Positions 47,301-62,300 of a stretch of 64,000 nucleotides of DNA are shown here, piece by piece. Under the pieces are notes generated by a model. It saw only the letters and a program-made list of their open reading frames with translations. It searched no databases and was not told where the DNA came from. The position numbers were made by a program, and so were the translations under genes. How positions within the stretch are numbered: the stretch's first letter is position 1; every line of letters begins with the position of its first letter. The DNA comes from Piscicola geometra. Its lineage: Eukaryota > Annelida > Clitellata > Hirudinida > Piscicolidae. The stretch lies in the NCBI GenBank assembly GCA_943735955.1, contig OX030970.1, forward strand, positions 3,407,105 to 3,471,104, in the 5' to 3' direction.

Positions 47301-50300
47301 AGTTCTATCGAAGTTGAAGACTTTTCAATTCACGCATGTGGAGAAGTAGCCGTCACGACTTTCCAGCCCGCTGGAACAACACCTTCTGTAGTCGGCGGAA
47401 CAACGCCTGCTGGAGGAACTGCTGGAACTACACCTTCTGTAGTCGGCGGAACAACGCCTGCTGGAGGAACTGCTGGAACTACACCTTCTGTAGTTGGCGG
47501 AACAACGCCCGCAGTAACCGTGTGTGAGGATATTATGTTGCTGGAAGAGCAGAGCACAAAAGTTCAAACGACTCCTCAGTCGACTGGCACGGAACCAGGT
47601 AAAGGAGACTTTTCGATTCCTGCAAGCGACAGTAAGTCTGTAATCACAATCACTGCGGGAGAACCTACCACTGTTATGGGTGTCAAAATCAGTGCAACAA
47701 ATCTTGCTGGAGTAAGTGCCGTTTTCAAGGATGCCGCCGGTGAAGTATTGGCCAAAGTAGATCTAGAAAAGGAAGCAGATGTACGTATATAAGTACATTC
47801 ATTAACATAAAATACTTATCTTCTGCTATATATTTAAAGTTCTTTTATTTCAATTTTGTAAACATTTTTTCAGGATTCTTTCGGTCTACCTCAAGATAGC
47901 CCTAAAGGAGTCAAAGATATTGAACTCCAGTTGACACCAAGTGATTTCACCATTGCCATCGATGTTAGCGATTTTGCAATTATCGCATGTGGAGAGGTTA
48001 AGGTTCCTGCTGGAACAACACCTTCTGTAGTTGGCGGAACAACGCCTGCCGGAGGAACTGCTGGAACTACACCTTCAGTAGTCGTTGGAACAACACCCGC
48101 AGTAACTCTATGTGAAGTCATTAAATTGCTCGATAAGGAAAGCACTGGAGTTGAAACGACTCCTGAAACGACTGGATCGGAACCAGGTAAAGGAGAATTT
48201 ACGATTCCATCCACGAGCGAAGAAACGCCTGTAATCACAATCAAGGCAGAAGAACCCACGACTGTTATGGACGTCAAAATCACTGCCACAAATCTTGCTG
48301 AAGTCTCGGTCATTTTCAAGGATGCCGCTGGTGAAGTATTGACCAAAGAAACGCTGGAAAAAGACTCAGATGTACGTGTAGAAATTCAATCAATCATACA
48401 TTTTCTTTTCAAAGCTTTCTAATTGAGTTTTTTTCGTTTTTTTAGCAGCATGCTTGTCTCTTATTTCAAATGTTGAAAACATTTTTCAGGGTTCTTTCAG
48501 TCTACCTGAAGATAGCCCGAAAGGAGTCAAGGAAATTGAAATTCAATTGAAACCAGAAGATCCTGCCAGTCCTATCGAAGTTAAAGACTTTTCAATTCAC
48601 GCATGTGGAGAAATAGCCGCGACGACATCCCAGCCCGCTGGAACTACAACAACAGAAAGCCTTGATAACTTGGAAGATAGAAGTAAATTTATAGTCAACT
48701 ACATCCATTTTTTTCTTGACATTTTCAACTTTAGAACTACTTTTGTTTTCGTGTTTTACATTTTACTCTCTTTTTCAGGTTCTACTCCCGCACCTGGAGG
48801 CACAACTAAAGCCGGAACTACGCCTGCTGGAGGAACTGCTGGAACTACACCTTCTGTAGTCGGCGAAACAACACCTGTTGGAGGAACTGCTGGAACAACA
48901 CCTTCATTAGTCGTTGGAACAACACCCGCAGTAACCCTATGTGAAGTCATAAAATTGCTCGAGAAGGAAAGCACTGAAGTTGAAACGACTCCTGAAACGA
49001 CTGGATCGGAACCAGGTAAAGGAGAATTTACGATTCCATCCACGAGCGAAGGTACGCCTGTAATCACAATCAAGGCAGAAGAACCCACGTCTGTTATGGA
49101 CGTCAAAATCACTGCCACAAATCTTGCTGAAGTCACGGTCATTTTCAAGGATGCCGCTGGTGAAGTATTGACCAAAGAAACGCTGGAAAAAGACTCAGAT
49201 GTACGTTTTGAATTGCAATCAATCATACATTTTCTTTTCAAAGCTTATGGATTTTGTTTTTTTTGTTTTTTTTAACAGCATGCTTGTCTCTTATTTCAAA
49301 TGTTGAAAACATTTTTCAGGGTTCTTTCAGTCTACCTGAAGATAGCCCGAAAGGAGTCAAAGAAATTGTAATTCAATTGAAACCAGAAGATCCTGCCAGT
49401 CCTATCGAAGTTAAAGACTTTTCAATTCACGCATGTGGAGAAGTAGCCGTCACGACATCCCAGCCCGCTGGAACAACACCTTCTGTAGTTGGCGGAACAA
49501 CGCCTGCTGGAGGAACTGCTGGAACTACACCTTCTGTAGTCGGCGGAACAACGCCTGCTGGAGGAACTGCTGGAACTACACCTTCTGTAGTCGGCGGAAC
49601 AACGCCTGCTGGAGGAACTGCTGGAACTACACCTTCTGTAGTCGGCGGAACAACGCCTGCTGGAGGAACTGCTGGAACAACACCTTTTGTAGTCGGCGGA
49701 ACAACGCCTGCTGGAGGAACTGCTGGAACTACACCTTCTGTAGTCGGCGGAACAACGCCCGCAGTAACCGTGTGTGAGGATATTATGTTGCTGGAAGAGC
49801 AGAGCACAAAAGTTCAAACGACTCCTCAGTCGACTGGCACGGAACCAGGTAAAGGAGACTTTTCGATTCCTGCAAGCGACAGTAAGTCTGTAATCACAAT
49901 CACTGCGGGAGAACCTACCACTGTTATGGGTGTCAAAATCAGTGCGACAAATCTTGCTGGAGTAAGTGCCGTTTTCAAGGATGCCGCCGGTGAAGTATTG
50001 GCCAAAGTAGATCTAGAAAAAGAAGCAGATGTACGTACATCAACATAGAATACTTATCTTCTGCTATACATTTAAAGTTCTTTTATTTCAATTTTGTAAA
50101 CATTTTTTCAGGATTCTTTCGATCTACCTCAAGATAGCCCTAAAGGAGTCAAAGATATTGAACTCCAGTTGACACCAAGTGATTTCACCATTGCCATCGA
50201 TGTTAGCGATTTTTCAATTATCGCATGTGGAGAGGTTAAGGTTCCTGCTGGAACAACACCTTCTGTAGTTGGCGGAACAACGCCTGCCGGAGGAACTGCT

Positions 50301-53300
50301 GGAACAACACCTTCAGTAGTCGTTGGAACAACACCCGCAGTAACTCTATGTGAAGTCATTAAATTGCTCGATAAGGAAAGCACTGAAGTTGAAACGACTC
50401 CTGAAACGACTGGATCGGAACCAGGTAAAGGAGAATTTACGATTCCATCCACGAGCGAAGGTCCGCCTGTAATCACAATCAAGGCAGAAGAACCCACGAC
50501 TGTTATGGACGTCAAAATCACTGCCACAAATCTTGCTGAAGTCACGGTCATTTTCAAGGATGCCGCTGGTGAAGTATTGACCAAAGAAACGCTGGAAAAA
50601 GACTCAGATGTACGTTTTGAATTGCAATCAATCATACATTTTCTTTTCAAAGCTTATGGATTTTGTTTTTTTTGTTTTTTTTAACAGCATGCTTGTCTCT
50701 TATTTCAAATGTTGAAAACATTTTTCAGGGTTCTTTCAGTCTACCTGAAGATAGCCCGAAAGGAGTCAAAGAAATTGTAATTCAATTGAAACCAGAAGAT
50801 CCTGCCAGTCCTATCGAAGTTAAAGACTTTTCAATTCACGCATGTGGAGAAGTAGCCGTCACGACATCCCAGCCCGCTGGAACAACACCTTCTGTAGTTG
50901 GCGGAACAACGCCTGCTGGAGGAACTGCTGGAACTACACCTTCTGTAGTCGGCGGAACAACGCCTGCTGGAGGAACTGCTGGAACTACACCTTCTGTAGT
51001 CGGCGGAACAACGCCTGCTGGAGGAACTGCTGGAACTACACCTTCTGTAGTCGGCGGAACAACGCCTGCTGGAGGAACTGCTGGAACAACACCTTTTGTA
51101 GTCGGCGGAACAACGCCTGCTGGAGGAACTGCTGGAACTACACCTTCTGTAGTCGGCGGAACAACGCCCGCAGTAACCGTGTGTGAGGATATTATGTTGC
51201 TGGAAGAGCAGAGCACAAAAGTTCAAACGACTCCTCAGTCGACTGGCACGGAACCAGGTAAAGGAGACTTTTCGATTCCTGCAAGCGACAGTAAGTCTGT
51301 AATCACAATCACTGCGGGAGAACCTACCACTGTTATGGGTGTCAAAATCAGTGCGACAAATCTTGCTGGAGTAAGTGCCGTTTTCAAGGATGCCGCCGGT
51401 GAAGTATTGGCCAAAGTAGATCTAGAAAAAGAAGCAGATGTACGTACATCAACATAGAATACTTATCTTCTGCTATACATTTAAAGTTCTTTTATTTCAA
51501 TTTTGTAAACATTTTTTCAGGATTCTTTCGATCTACCTCAAGATAGCCCTAAAGGAGTCAAAGATATTGAACTCCAGTTGACACCAAGTGATTTCACCAT
51601 TGCCATCGATGTTAGCGATTTTTCAATTATCGCATGTGGAGAGGTTAAGGTTCCTGCTGGAACAACACCTTCTGTAGTTGGCGGAACAACGCCTGCCGGA
51701 GGAACTGCTGGAACAACACCTTCAGTAGTCGTTGGAACAACACCCGCAGTAACTCTATGTGAAGTCATTAAATTGCTCGATAAGGAAAGCACTGAAGTTG
51801 AAACGACTCCTGAAACGACTGGATCGGAACCAGGTAAAGGAGAATTTACGATTCCATCCACGAGCGAAGGTCCGCCTGTAATCACAATCAAGGCAGAAGA
51901 ACCCACGACTGTTATGGACGTCAAAATCACTGCCACAAATCTTGCTGAAGTCACGGTCATTTTCAAGGATGCCGCTGGTGAAGTATTGACCAAAGAAACG
52001 CTGGAAAAAGACTCAGATGTACGTTTTGAATTGCAATCAATCATACATTTTCTTTTCAAAGCTTATGGATTTTGTTTTTTTTGTTTTTTTTAACAGCATG
52101 CTTGTCTCTTATTTCAAATGTTGAAAACATTTTTCAGGGTTCTTTCAGTCTACCTGAAGATAGCCCGAAAGGAGTCAAAGAAATTGTAATTCAATTGAAA
52201 CCAGAAGATCCTGCCAGTCCTATCGAAGTTAAAGACTTTTCAATTCACGCATGTGGAGAAGTAGCCGTCACGACATCCCAGCCCGCTGGAACAACACCTT
52301 CTGTAGTTGGCGGAACAACGCCTGCTGGAGGAACTGCTGGAACTACACCTTCTGTAGTCGGCGGAACAACGCCTGCTGGAGGAACTGCTGGAACTACACC
52401 TTCTGTAGTCGGCGGAACAACGCCTGCTGGAGGAACTGCTGGAACTACACCTTCTGTAGTCGGCGGAACAACGCCTGCTGGAGGAACTGCTGGAACAACA
52501 CCTTTTGTAGTCGGCGGAACAACGCCTGCTGGAGGAACTGCTGGAACTACACCTTCTGTAGTCGGCGGAACAACGCCCGCAGTAACCGTGTGTGAGGATA
52601 TTATGTTGCTGGAAGAGCAGAGCACAAAAGTTCAAACGACTCCTCAGTCGACTGGCACGGAACCAGGTAAAGGAGACTTTTCGATTCCTGCAAGCGACAG
52701 TAAGTCTGTAATCACAATCACTGCGGGAGAACCTACCACTGTTATGGGTGTCAAAATCAGTGCGACAAATCTTGCTGGAGTAAGTGCCGTTTTCAAGGAT
52801 GCCGCCGGTGAAGTATTGGCCAAAGTAGATCTAGAAAAAGAAGCAGATGTACGTACATCAACATAGAATACTTATCTTCTGCTATACATTTAAAGTTCTT
52901 TTATTTCAATTTTGTAAACATTTTTTCAGGATTCTTTCGATCTACCTCAAGATAGCCCTAAAGGAGTCAAAGATATTGAACTCCAGTTGACACCAAGTGA
53001 TTTCACCATTGCCATCGATGTTAGCGATTTTTCAATTATCGCATGTGGAGAGGTTAAGGTTCCTGCTGGAACAACACCTTCTGTAGTTGGCGGAACAACG
53101 CCTGCCGGAGGAACTGCTGGAACAACACCTTCAGTAGTCGTTGGAACAACACCCGCAGTAACTCTATGTGAAGTCATTAAATTGCTCGATAAGGAAAGCA
53201 CTGAAGTTGAAACGACTCCTGAAACGACTGGATCGGAACCAGGTAAAGGAGAATTTACGATTCCATCCACGAGCGAAGGTCCGCCTGTAATCACAATCAA

Positions 53301-56300
53301 GGCAGAAGAACCCACGACTGTTATGGACGTCAAAATCACTGCCACAAATCTTGCTGAAGTCACGGTCATTTTCAAGGATGCCGCTGGTGAAGTATTGACC
53401 AAAGAAACGCTGGAAAAAGACTCAGATGTACGTGTAAAAATTCAATCAATCATACATTTTCTTTTCAAAGCTTTCTAATTGAGTTTTTTTCGTTTTTTTA
53501 GCAGCATGCTTGTCTCTTATTTCAAATGTTGAAAACATTTTTCAGGGTTCTTTCAGTCTACCTGAAGATAGCCCGAAAGGAGTCAAGGAGATTGAAATTC
53601 AATTGAAACCAGAAGATCCTGCCAGTCCTATCGAAGTTAAAGACTTTTCAATTCACGCATGTGGAGAAGTAACCGTCACGACATCCCAGCCCGCTGGAAC
53701 AACACCTTCTGTAGTCGGCGGAACAACGCCTGCTGGAGGAACTGCTGGAACAACACCTTCTGTAGTCGGCGGAACAACGCCTGCTGGAGGAACTGCTGGA
53801 ACTACACCTTCTGTAGTCGGCGGAACAACGCCCGCAGTAACCGTGTGTGAGGATATTATGTTGCTGGAAGAGCAGAGCACAAAAGTTCAAACGACTCCTC
53901 AGTCGACTGGCACGGAACCAGGTAAAGGAGACTTTTCGATTCCTGCAAGCGACAGTAAGTCTGTAATCACAATCACTGCGGGAGAACCTACCACTGTTAT
54001 GGGTGTCAAAATCAGTGCAACAAATCTTGCTGGAGTAAGTGCCGTTTTCAGGGATGCCGCCGGTGAAGTATTGGCCAAAGTAGATCTAGAAAAGGAAGCA
54101 GATGTACGTATATAAGTACATTCATCAACATAAAATACTTATCTTCTGCTATATATTTAAAGTTCTTTTATTTCAATTTTGTAAACATTTTTTCAGGATT
54201 CTTTCGGTCTACCTCAAGATAGCCCTAAAGGAGTCAAAGATATTGAACTCCAGTTGACACCAAGTGATTTCACCATTGCCATCGATGTTAGCGATTTTGC
54301 AATTATCGCATGTGGAGAGGTTAAGGTTCCTGCTGGAACAACACCTTCTGTAGTTGGCGGAACAACGCCTGCCGGAGGAACTGCTGGAACAACACCTTCA
54401 GTAGTCGTTGGAACAACACCCGCAGTAACTCTATGTGAAGTCATTAAATTGCTCGATAAGGAAAGCACTGAAGTTGAAACGACTCCTGAAACGACTGGAT
54501 CGGAACCAGGTAAAGGAGAATTTACGATTCCATCCACGAGCGAAGGTACGCCGGTAATCACAATCAAGGCAGAAGAACCCACGACTGTTATGGACGTCAA
54601 AATCACTGCCACAAATCTTGCTGAAATCACGGTCATTTTAAAGGATGCCGCTGGTGAAGTATTGACCAAAGAAACGCTGGAAAAAGACTCAGATGTACGT
54701 GTAGAAATTCAATCAATCATACATTTTCTTTTCAAAGCTTTCTAATTGAGTTTTTTTCGTTTTTTTAGCAGCATGCTTGTCTCTTATTTCAAATGTTGAA
54801 AACGTTTTTCAGGGTTCTTTCAGTCTACCTGAAGATAGCCCGAAAGGAGTCAAGGAAATTGAAATTCAATTGAAACCAGAAGATCCTGCCAGTCCTATCG
54901 AAGTTAAAGACTTTTCAATTCACGCATGTGGAGAAGTAACCGTCACGACATCCCAGCCCGCTGGAACAACACCTTCTGTAGTCGGCGGAACAACGCCTGC
55001 TGGAGGAACTGCTGGAACAACACCTTCTGTAGTCGGCGGAACAACACCTGTTGGAGGAACTGCTGGAACAACACCTTCAGTAGTCGTTGGAACAACACCC
55101 GCAGTAACCCTATGTGAAGTCAACAAATTGCTCGATAAGGAAAGCACTGAAGTTGAAACGACTCCTGAAACGACTGGATCGGAACCAGGTAAAGGAGAAT
55201 TTACGATTCCATCCACGAGCGAAGGTACGCCTGTAATCACAATCAAGGCAGAAGAACCCACGACTGTTATGGACGTCAAAATCACTGCCAAAAATCTTGC
55301 TGAAGTCACGGTCATTTTCAAGGATGCCGCTGGTGAAGTATTGACCAAAGAAACGCTGGAAAAAGACTCAGATGTACGTTTTGAATTACAATCAATCATA
55401 CATTTTCTTTTCAAAGCTTATTGATTTTGTTTTTTTTGTTTTTTTTAACAGCATGCTTGTCTCTTATTTCAAATGTTGAAAACATTTTTCAGGGTTCTTT
55501 CAGTCTACCTGAAGATAGCCCGAAAGGAGTCAAAGAAATTGAAATTCAATTGAAACCAGAAGATCCTGCCAGTCCTATCGAAGTTAAAGACTTTTTAATT
55601 CACGCATGTGGAGAAGTAGCCGCGACGACATCCCAGCCCGCTGGAACTACAACAACAGAAAGCCTCGATAACTTGGAAGATAGAAGTAAATTTATAGTCA
55701 ACTATATCAATTTTTTTCTTGACATTTTCAACTTTAGAACTACTTTTGTTTTCGTGTTTTACATTTTACTCTCTTTTTCAGGTTCTACTCCCGCACCTGG
55801 AGGCACAACTAAAGCCGGAACTACGCCTGCTGGAGGAACTGCTGGAACTACACCTTCTGTAGTCGGCGGAACAACACCTGTTGGAGGAACTGCTGGAACT
55901 ACACCTTCTGTAGTCGGCGAAACAACGCCTGCTGGAGGAACTGCTGGAACTACACCTTCAGTAGTCGTTGGAACAACACCCGCAGTAACTCTATGTGAAG
56001 TCATTAAATTGCTCGATAAGGAAAGCACTGAAGTTGAAACGACTCCTGAAACGACTGGATCGGAACCAGGTAAAGGAGAATTTACGATTCCATCCACGAG
56101 CGAAGGTACGCCTGTAATCACAATCAAGGCAGAAGAACCCACGACTGTTATGAACGTCAAAATCACTGCCACAAATCTTGCTGAAGTCACGGTCATTTTC
56201 AAGGATGCCGCTGGTGAAGTATTGACCAAAGAAACGCTGGAAAAAGACTCAGATGTACGTTTTGAATTGCAATCAATCATACATTTTCTTTTCAAAGCTT

Positions 56301-59300
56301 ATTGATTTTGTTTTTTTTGTTTTTTTAACAGCATGCTTGTCTCTTATTTCAAATGTTGAAAACATTTTTCAGGGTTCTTTCAGTCTACCTGAAGATAGCC
56401 CGAAAGGAGTCAAAGAAATTGAAATTCAACTGAAACCAGAAGATCCTGCCAGTCCTATCGAAGTTAAAGACTTTTCAATTCACGCATGTGGAGAAGTAAC
56501 CGTCACGACATCCCAGCCCGCTGGAACAACACCTTCTGTAGTCGGCGGAACAACGCCTGCTGGAGGAACTGCTGGAACAACACCTTCTGTAGTCGGCGGA
56601 ACAACGCCTGCTGGAGGAACTGCTGGAACTACACCTTCTGTAGTTGGCGGAACAACACCTGCTGGAGGAACTGCTGGAACTACACCTTCTGTAGTCGGCG
56701 GAACAACGCTTGCTGGAGGAACTGCTGGAACAACACCTTCAGTAGTCGTTGGAACAACACCCGCAGTAACTCTATGTGAAGTCATTAAATTGCTCGATAA
56801 GGAAAGCACTGAAGTTGAAACGACTCCTGAAACGACTGGATCGGAACCAGGTAAAGGAGAATTTACGATTCCATCCACGAGCGAAGGTACGCCTGTAATC
56901 ACAATCAAGGCAGAAGAGCCCACGACTGTTATGGACGTCAAAATCACTGCCACAAATCTTGCTGAAATCACGGTCATTTTCAAGGATGCCGCTGGTGAAG
57001 TATTGACCAAAGAAACGCTGGAAAAAGACTCAGATGTACGTTTTGAATTGCAATCAATCATACATTTTCTTTTCAAAGCTTATTGATTTTGTTTTTTTTG
57101 TTTTTTTTAACAGCATGCTTGTCTCTTATTTCAAATGTTGAAAACATTTTTCAGGGTTCTTTCAGTCTACCTGAAGATAGCCCGAAAGGAGTCAAAGAAA
57201 TTGAAATTCAATTGAAACCAGAAGATCCTGCCAGTCCTATCGAAGTTAAAGACTTTTCAATTCACGCATGTGGAGAAGTAACCGTCACGACATCCCAGCC
57301 CGCTGGAACAACACCTTCTGTAGTCGGCGGAACAACGCCTGCTGGAGGAACTGCTGGAACAACACCTTCTGTAGTTGGCGGAACAACGCCTGCCGGAGGA
57401 ACTGCTGGAACTACACCTTCAGTAGTCGTTGGAACAACACCCGCAGTAACTCTATGTGAAGTCAACAAATTGCTCGATAAGGAAAGCACTGAAGTTGAAA
57501 CGACTCCTGAAACGACTGGATCGGAACCAGGTAAAGGAGAATTTACGATTCCATCCACGAGCGAAGGTACGCCTGTAATCACAATCAAGGCAGAAGAACC
57601 CACGACTGTTATGGACGTCAAAATCACTGCCACAAATCTTGCTGAAATCACGGTCATTTTCAAGGATGCCGCTGGTGAAGTATTGACCAAAGAAACGCTG
57701 GAAAAAGACTCAGATGTACGTTTTGAATTGCAATCAATCATACATTTTCTTTTCAAAGCTTATTGATTTTGTTTTTTTTGTTTTTTTAACAGCATGCTTG
57801 TCTCTTATTTCAAATGTTGAAAACATTTTTCAGGGTTCTTTCAGTCTACCTGAAGATAGCCCGAAAGGAGTCAAAGAAATTGAAATTCAACTGAAACCAG
57901 AAGATCCTGCCAGTCCTATCGAAGTTAAAGACTTTTCAATTCACGCATGTGGAGAAGTAACCGTCACGACATCCCAGCCCGCTGGAACAACACCTTCTGT
58001 AGTCGGCGGAACAACGCCTGCTGGAGGAACTGCTGGAACAACACCTTCTGTAGTTGGCGGAACAACACCTGTTGGAGGAACTGCTGGAACTACACCTTCT
58101 GTAGTCGTTGGAACAACACCCGCAGTAACTCTATGTGAAGTCATTAAATTGCTCGATAAGGAAAGCACTGAAGTTGAAACGACTCCTGAAACGACTGGAT
58201 CGGAACCAGGTAAAGGAGAATTTACGATTCCATCCACGAGCGAAGGTACGCCTGTAATCACAATCAAGGCAGAAGAGCCCACGACTGTTATGGACGTCAA
58301 AATCACTGCCACAAATCTTGCTGAAGTCACGGTCATTTTCAAGGATGCCGCTGGTGAAGTATTGACCAAAGAAACGCTGGAAAAAGACTCAGATGTACGT
58401 GTAGAATTGCAATCAATCATACATTTTCTTTTCAAAGCTTATTGATTTTGTTTTTTTTGTTTTTTTAACAGCATGCTTGTCTCTTATTTCAAATGTTGAA
58501 AACATTTTTCAGGGTTCTTTCAGTCTACCTGAAGATAGCCCGAAAGGAGTCAAAGAAATTGAAATTCAATTGAAACCAGAAGATCCTGCCAGTCCTATCG
58601 AAGTTAAAGACTTTTCAATTCACGCATGTGGAGAAGTAACCGTCACGACATCCAAGCCCGCTGGAACAACACCTTCTGTAGTCGGCGGAACAACGCCTGC
58701 TGGAGGAACTGCTGGAACAACACCTTCTGTAGTCGGCGGAACAACGCCTGCTGGAAGAACTGCTGGAACTACACCTTCTGTAGTTGGCGGAACAACACCT
58801 GCTGGAGGAACTGCTGGAACTACACCTTCTGTAGTCGGCGGAACAACGCTTGCTGGAGGAACTGCTGGAACAACACCTTCAGTAGTCGTTGGAACAACAC
58901 CCGCAGTAACTCTATGTGAAGTCATTAAATTGCTCGATAAGGAAAGCACTGAAGTTGAAACGACTCCTGAAACGACTGGATCGGAACCAGGTAAAGGAGA
59001 ATTTACGATTCCATCCACGAGCGAAGGTACGCCTGTAATCACAATCAAGGCAGAAGAGCCCACGACTGTTATGGACGTCAAAATCACTGCCACAAATCTT
59101 GCTGAAATCACGGTCATTTTCAAGGATGCCGCTGGTGAAGTATTGACCAAAGAAACGCTGGAAAAAGACTCAGATGTACGTTTTGAATTGCAATCAATCA
59201 TACATTTTCTTTTCAAAGCTTATTGATTTTGTTTTTTTTGTTTTTTTTAACAGCATGCTTGTCTCTTATTTCAAATGTTGAAAACATTTTTCAGGGTTCT

Positions 59301-62300
59301 TTCAGTCTACCTGAAGATAGCCCGAAAGGAGTCAAAGAAATTGAAATTCAATTGAAACCAGAAGATCCTGCCAGTCCTATCGAAGTTAAAGACTTTTCAA
59401 TTCACGCATGTGGAGAAGTAACCGTCACGACATCCCAGCCCGCTGGAACAACACCTTCTGTAGTCGGCGGAACAACGCCTGCTGGAGGAACTGCTGGAAC
59501 AACACCTTCTGTAGTTGGCGGAACAACGCCTGCCGGAGGAACTGCTGGAACTACACCTTCAGTAGTCGTTGGAACAACACCCGCAGTAACTCTATGTGAA
59601 GTCAACAAATTGCTCGATAAGGAAAGCACTGAAGTTGAAACGACTCCTGAAACGACTGGATCGGAACCAGGTAAAGGAGAATTTACGATTCCATCCACGA
59701 GCGAAGGTACGCCTGTAATCACAATCAAGGCAGAAGAACCCACGACTGTTATGGACGTCAAAATCACTGCCACAAATCTTGCTGAAGTCTCGGTCATTTT
59801 CAAGGATGCCGCTGGTGAAGTATTGACCAAAGAAACGCTGGAAAAAGACTCAGATGTACGTGTAAAAATTCAATCAATCATACATTTTCTTTTCAAAGCT
59901 TTCTAATTGAGTTTTTTTCGTTTTTTTAGCAGCATGCTTGTCTCTTATTTCAAATGTTGAAAACATTTTTCAGGGTTCTTTCAGTCTACCTGAAGATAGC
60001 CCGAAAGGAGTCAAGGAAATTGAAATTCAATTGAAACCAGAAGATCCTGCCAGTCCTATCGAAGTTAAAGACTTTTCAATTCACGCATGTGGAGAAGTAA
60101 CCGTCACGACATCCCAGCCCGCTGGAACAACACCTTCTGTAGTCGGCGGAACAACGCCTGCTGGAGGAACTGCTGGAACAACACCTTCTGTAGTCGGCGG
60201 AACAACACCTGTTGGAGGAACTGCTGGAACAACACCTTCAGTAGTCGTTGGAACAACACCCGCAGTAACCCTATGTGAAGTCAACAAATTGCTCGATAAG
60301 GAAAGCACTGAAGTTGAAACGACTCCTGAAACGACTGGATCGGAACCAGGTAAAGGAGAATTTACGATTCCATCCACGAGCGAAGGTACGCCTGTAATCA
60401 CAATCAAGGCAGAAGAACCCACGACTGTTATGGACGTCAAAATCACTGCCAAAAATCTTGCTGAAGTCACGGTCATTTTCAAGGATGCCGCTGGTGAAGT
60501 ATTGACCAAAGAAACGCTGGAAAAAGACTCAGATGTACGTTTTGAATTGCAATCAATCATACATTTTCTTTTCAAAGCTTATTGATTTTGTTTTTTTTGT
60601 TTTTTTTAACAGCATGCTTGTCTCTTATTTCAAATGTTGAAAACATTTTTCAGGGTTCTTTCAGTCTACCTGAAGATAGCCCGAAAGGAGTCAAAGAAAT
60701 TGAAATTCAATTGAAACCAGAAGATCCTGCCAGTCCTATCGAAGTTAAAGACTTTTTAATTCACGCATGTGGAGAAGTAGCCGCGACGACATCCCAGCCC
60801 GCTGGAACTACAACAACAGAAAGCCTCGATAACTTGGAAGATAGAAGTAAATTTATAGTCAACTATATCAATTTTTTTCTTGACATTTTCAACTTTAGAA
60901 CTACTTTTGTTTTCGTGTTTTACATTTTACTCTCTTTTTCAGGTTCTACTCCCGCACCTGGAGGCACAACTAAAGCCGGAACTACGCCTGCTGGAGGAAC
61001 TGCTGGAACTACACCTTCTGTAGTCGGCGAAACAACGCCTGCTGGAGGAACTGCTGGAACTACACCTTCAGTAGTCGTTGGAACAACACCCGCAGTAACT
61101 CTATGTGAAGTCATTAAATTGCTCGATAAGGAAAGCACTGAAGTTGAAACGACTCCTGAAACGACTGGATCGGAACCAGGTAAAGGAGAATTTACGATTC
61201 CATCCACGAGCGAAGGTACGCCTGTAATCACAATCAAGGCAGAAGAACCCACGACTGTTATGGACGTCAAAATCACTGCCACAAATCTTGCTGAAGTCAC
61301 GGTCATTTTCAAGGATGCCGCTGGTGAAGTATTGACCAAAGAAACGCTGGAAAAAGACTCAGATGTACGTTTTGAATTGCAATCAATCATACATTTTCTT
61401 TTCAAAGCTTATTGATTTTGTTTTTTTTGTTTTTTTAACAGCATGCTTGTCTCTTATTTCAAATGTTGAAAACATTTTTCAGGGTTCTTTCAGTCTACCT
61501 GAAGATAGCCCGAAAGGAGTCAAAGAAATTGAAATTCAACTGAAACCAGAAGATCCTGCCAGTCCTATCGAAGTTAAAGACTTTTCAATTCACGCATGTG
61601 GAGAAGTAACCGTCACGACATCCCAGCCCGCTGGAACAACACCTTCTGTAGTCGGCGGAACAACGCCTGCTGGAGGAACTGCTGGAACAACACCTTCTGT
61701 AGTTGGCGGAACAACACCTGTTGGAGGAACTGCTGGAACTACACCTTCTGTAGTCGTTGGAACAACACCCGCAGTAACTCTATGTGAAGTCATTAAATTG
61801 CTCGATAAGGAAAGCACTGAAGTTGAAACGACTCCTGAAACGACTGGATCGGAACCAGGTAAAGGAGAATTTACGATTCCATCCACGAGCGAAGGTACGC
61901 CTGTAATCACAATCAAGGCAGAAGAGCCCACGACTGTTATGGACGTCAAAATCACTGCCACAAATCTTGCTGAAATCACGGTCATTTTCAAGGATGCCGC
62001 TGGTGAAGTATTGACCAAAGAAACGCTGGAAAAAGACTCAGATGTACGTTTTGAATTGCAATCAATCATACATTTTCTTTTCAAAGCTTATTGATTTTGT
62101 TTTTTTTGTTTTTTTAACAGCATGCTTGTCTCTTATTTCAAATGTTGAAAACATTTTTCAGGGTTCTTTCAGTCTACCTGAAGATAGCCCGAAAGGAGTC
62201 AAAGAAATTGAAATTCAATTGAAACCAGAAGATCCTGCCAGTCCTATCGAAGTTAAAGACTTTTCAATTCACGCATGTGGAGAAGTAACCGTCACGACAT

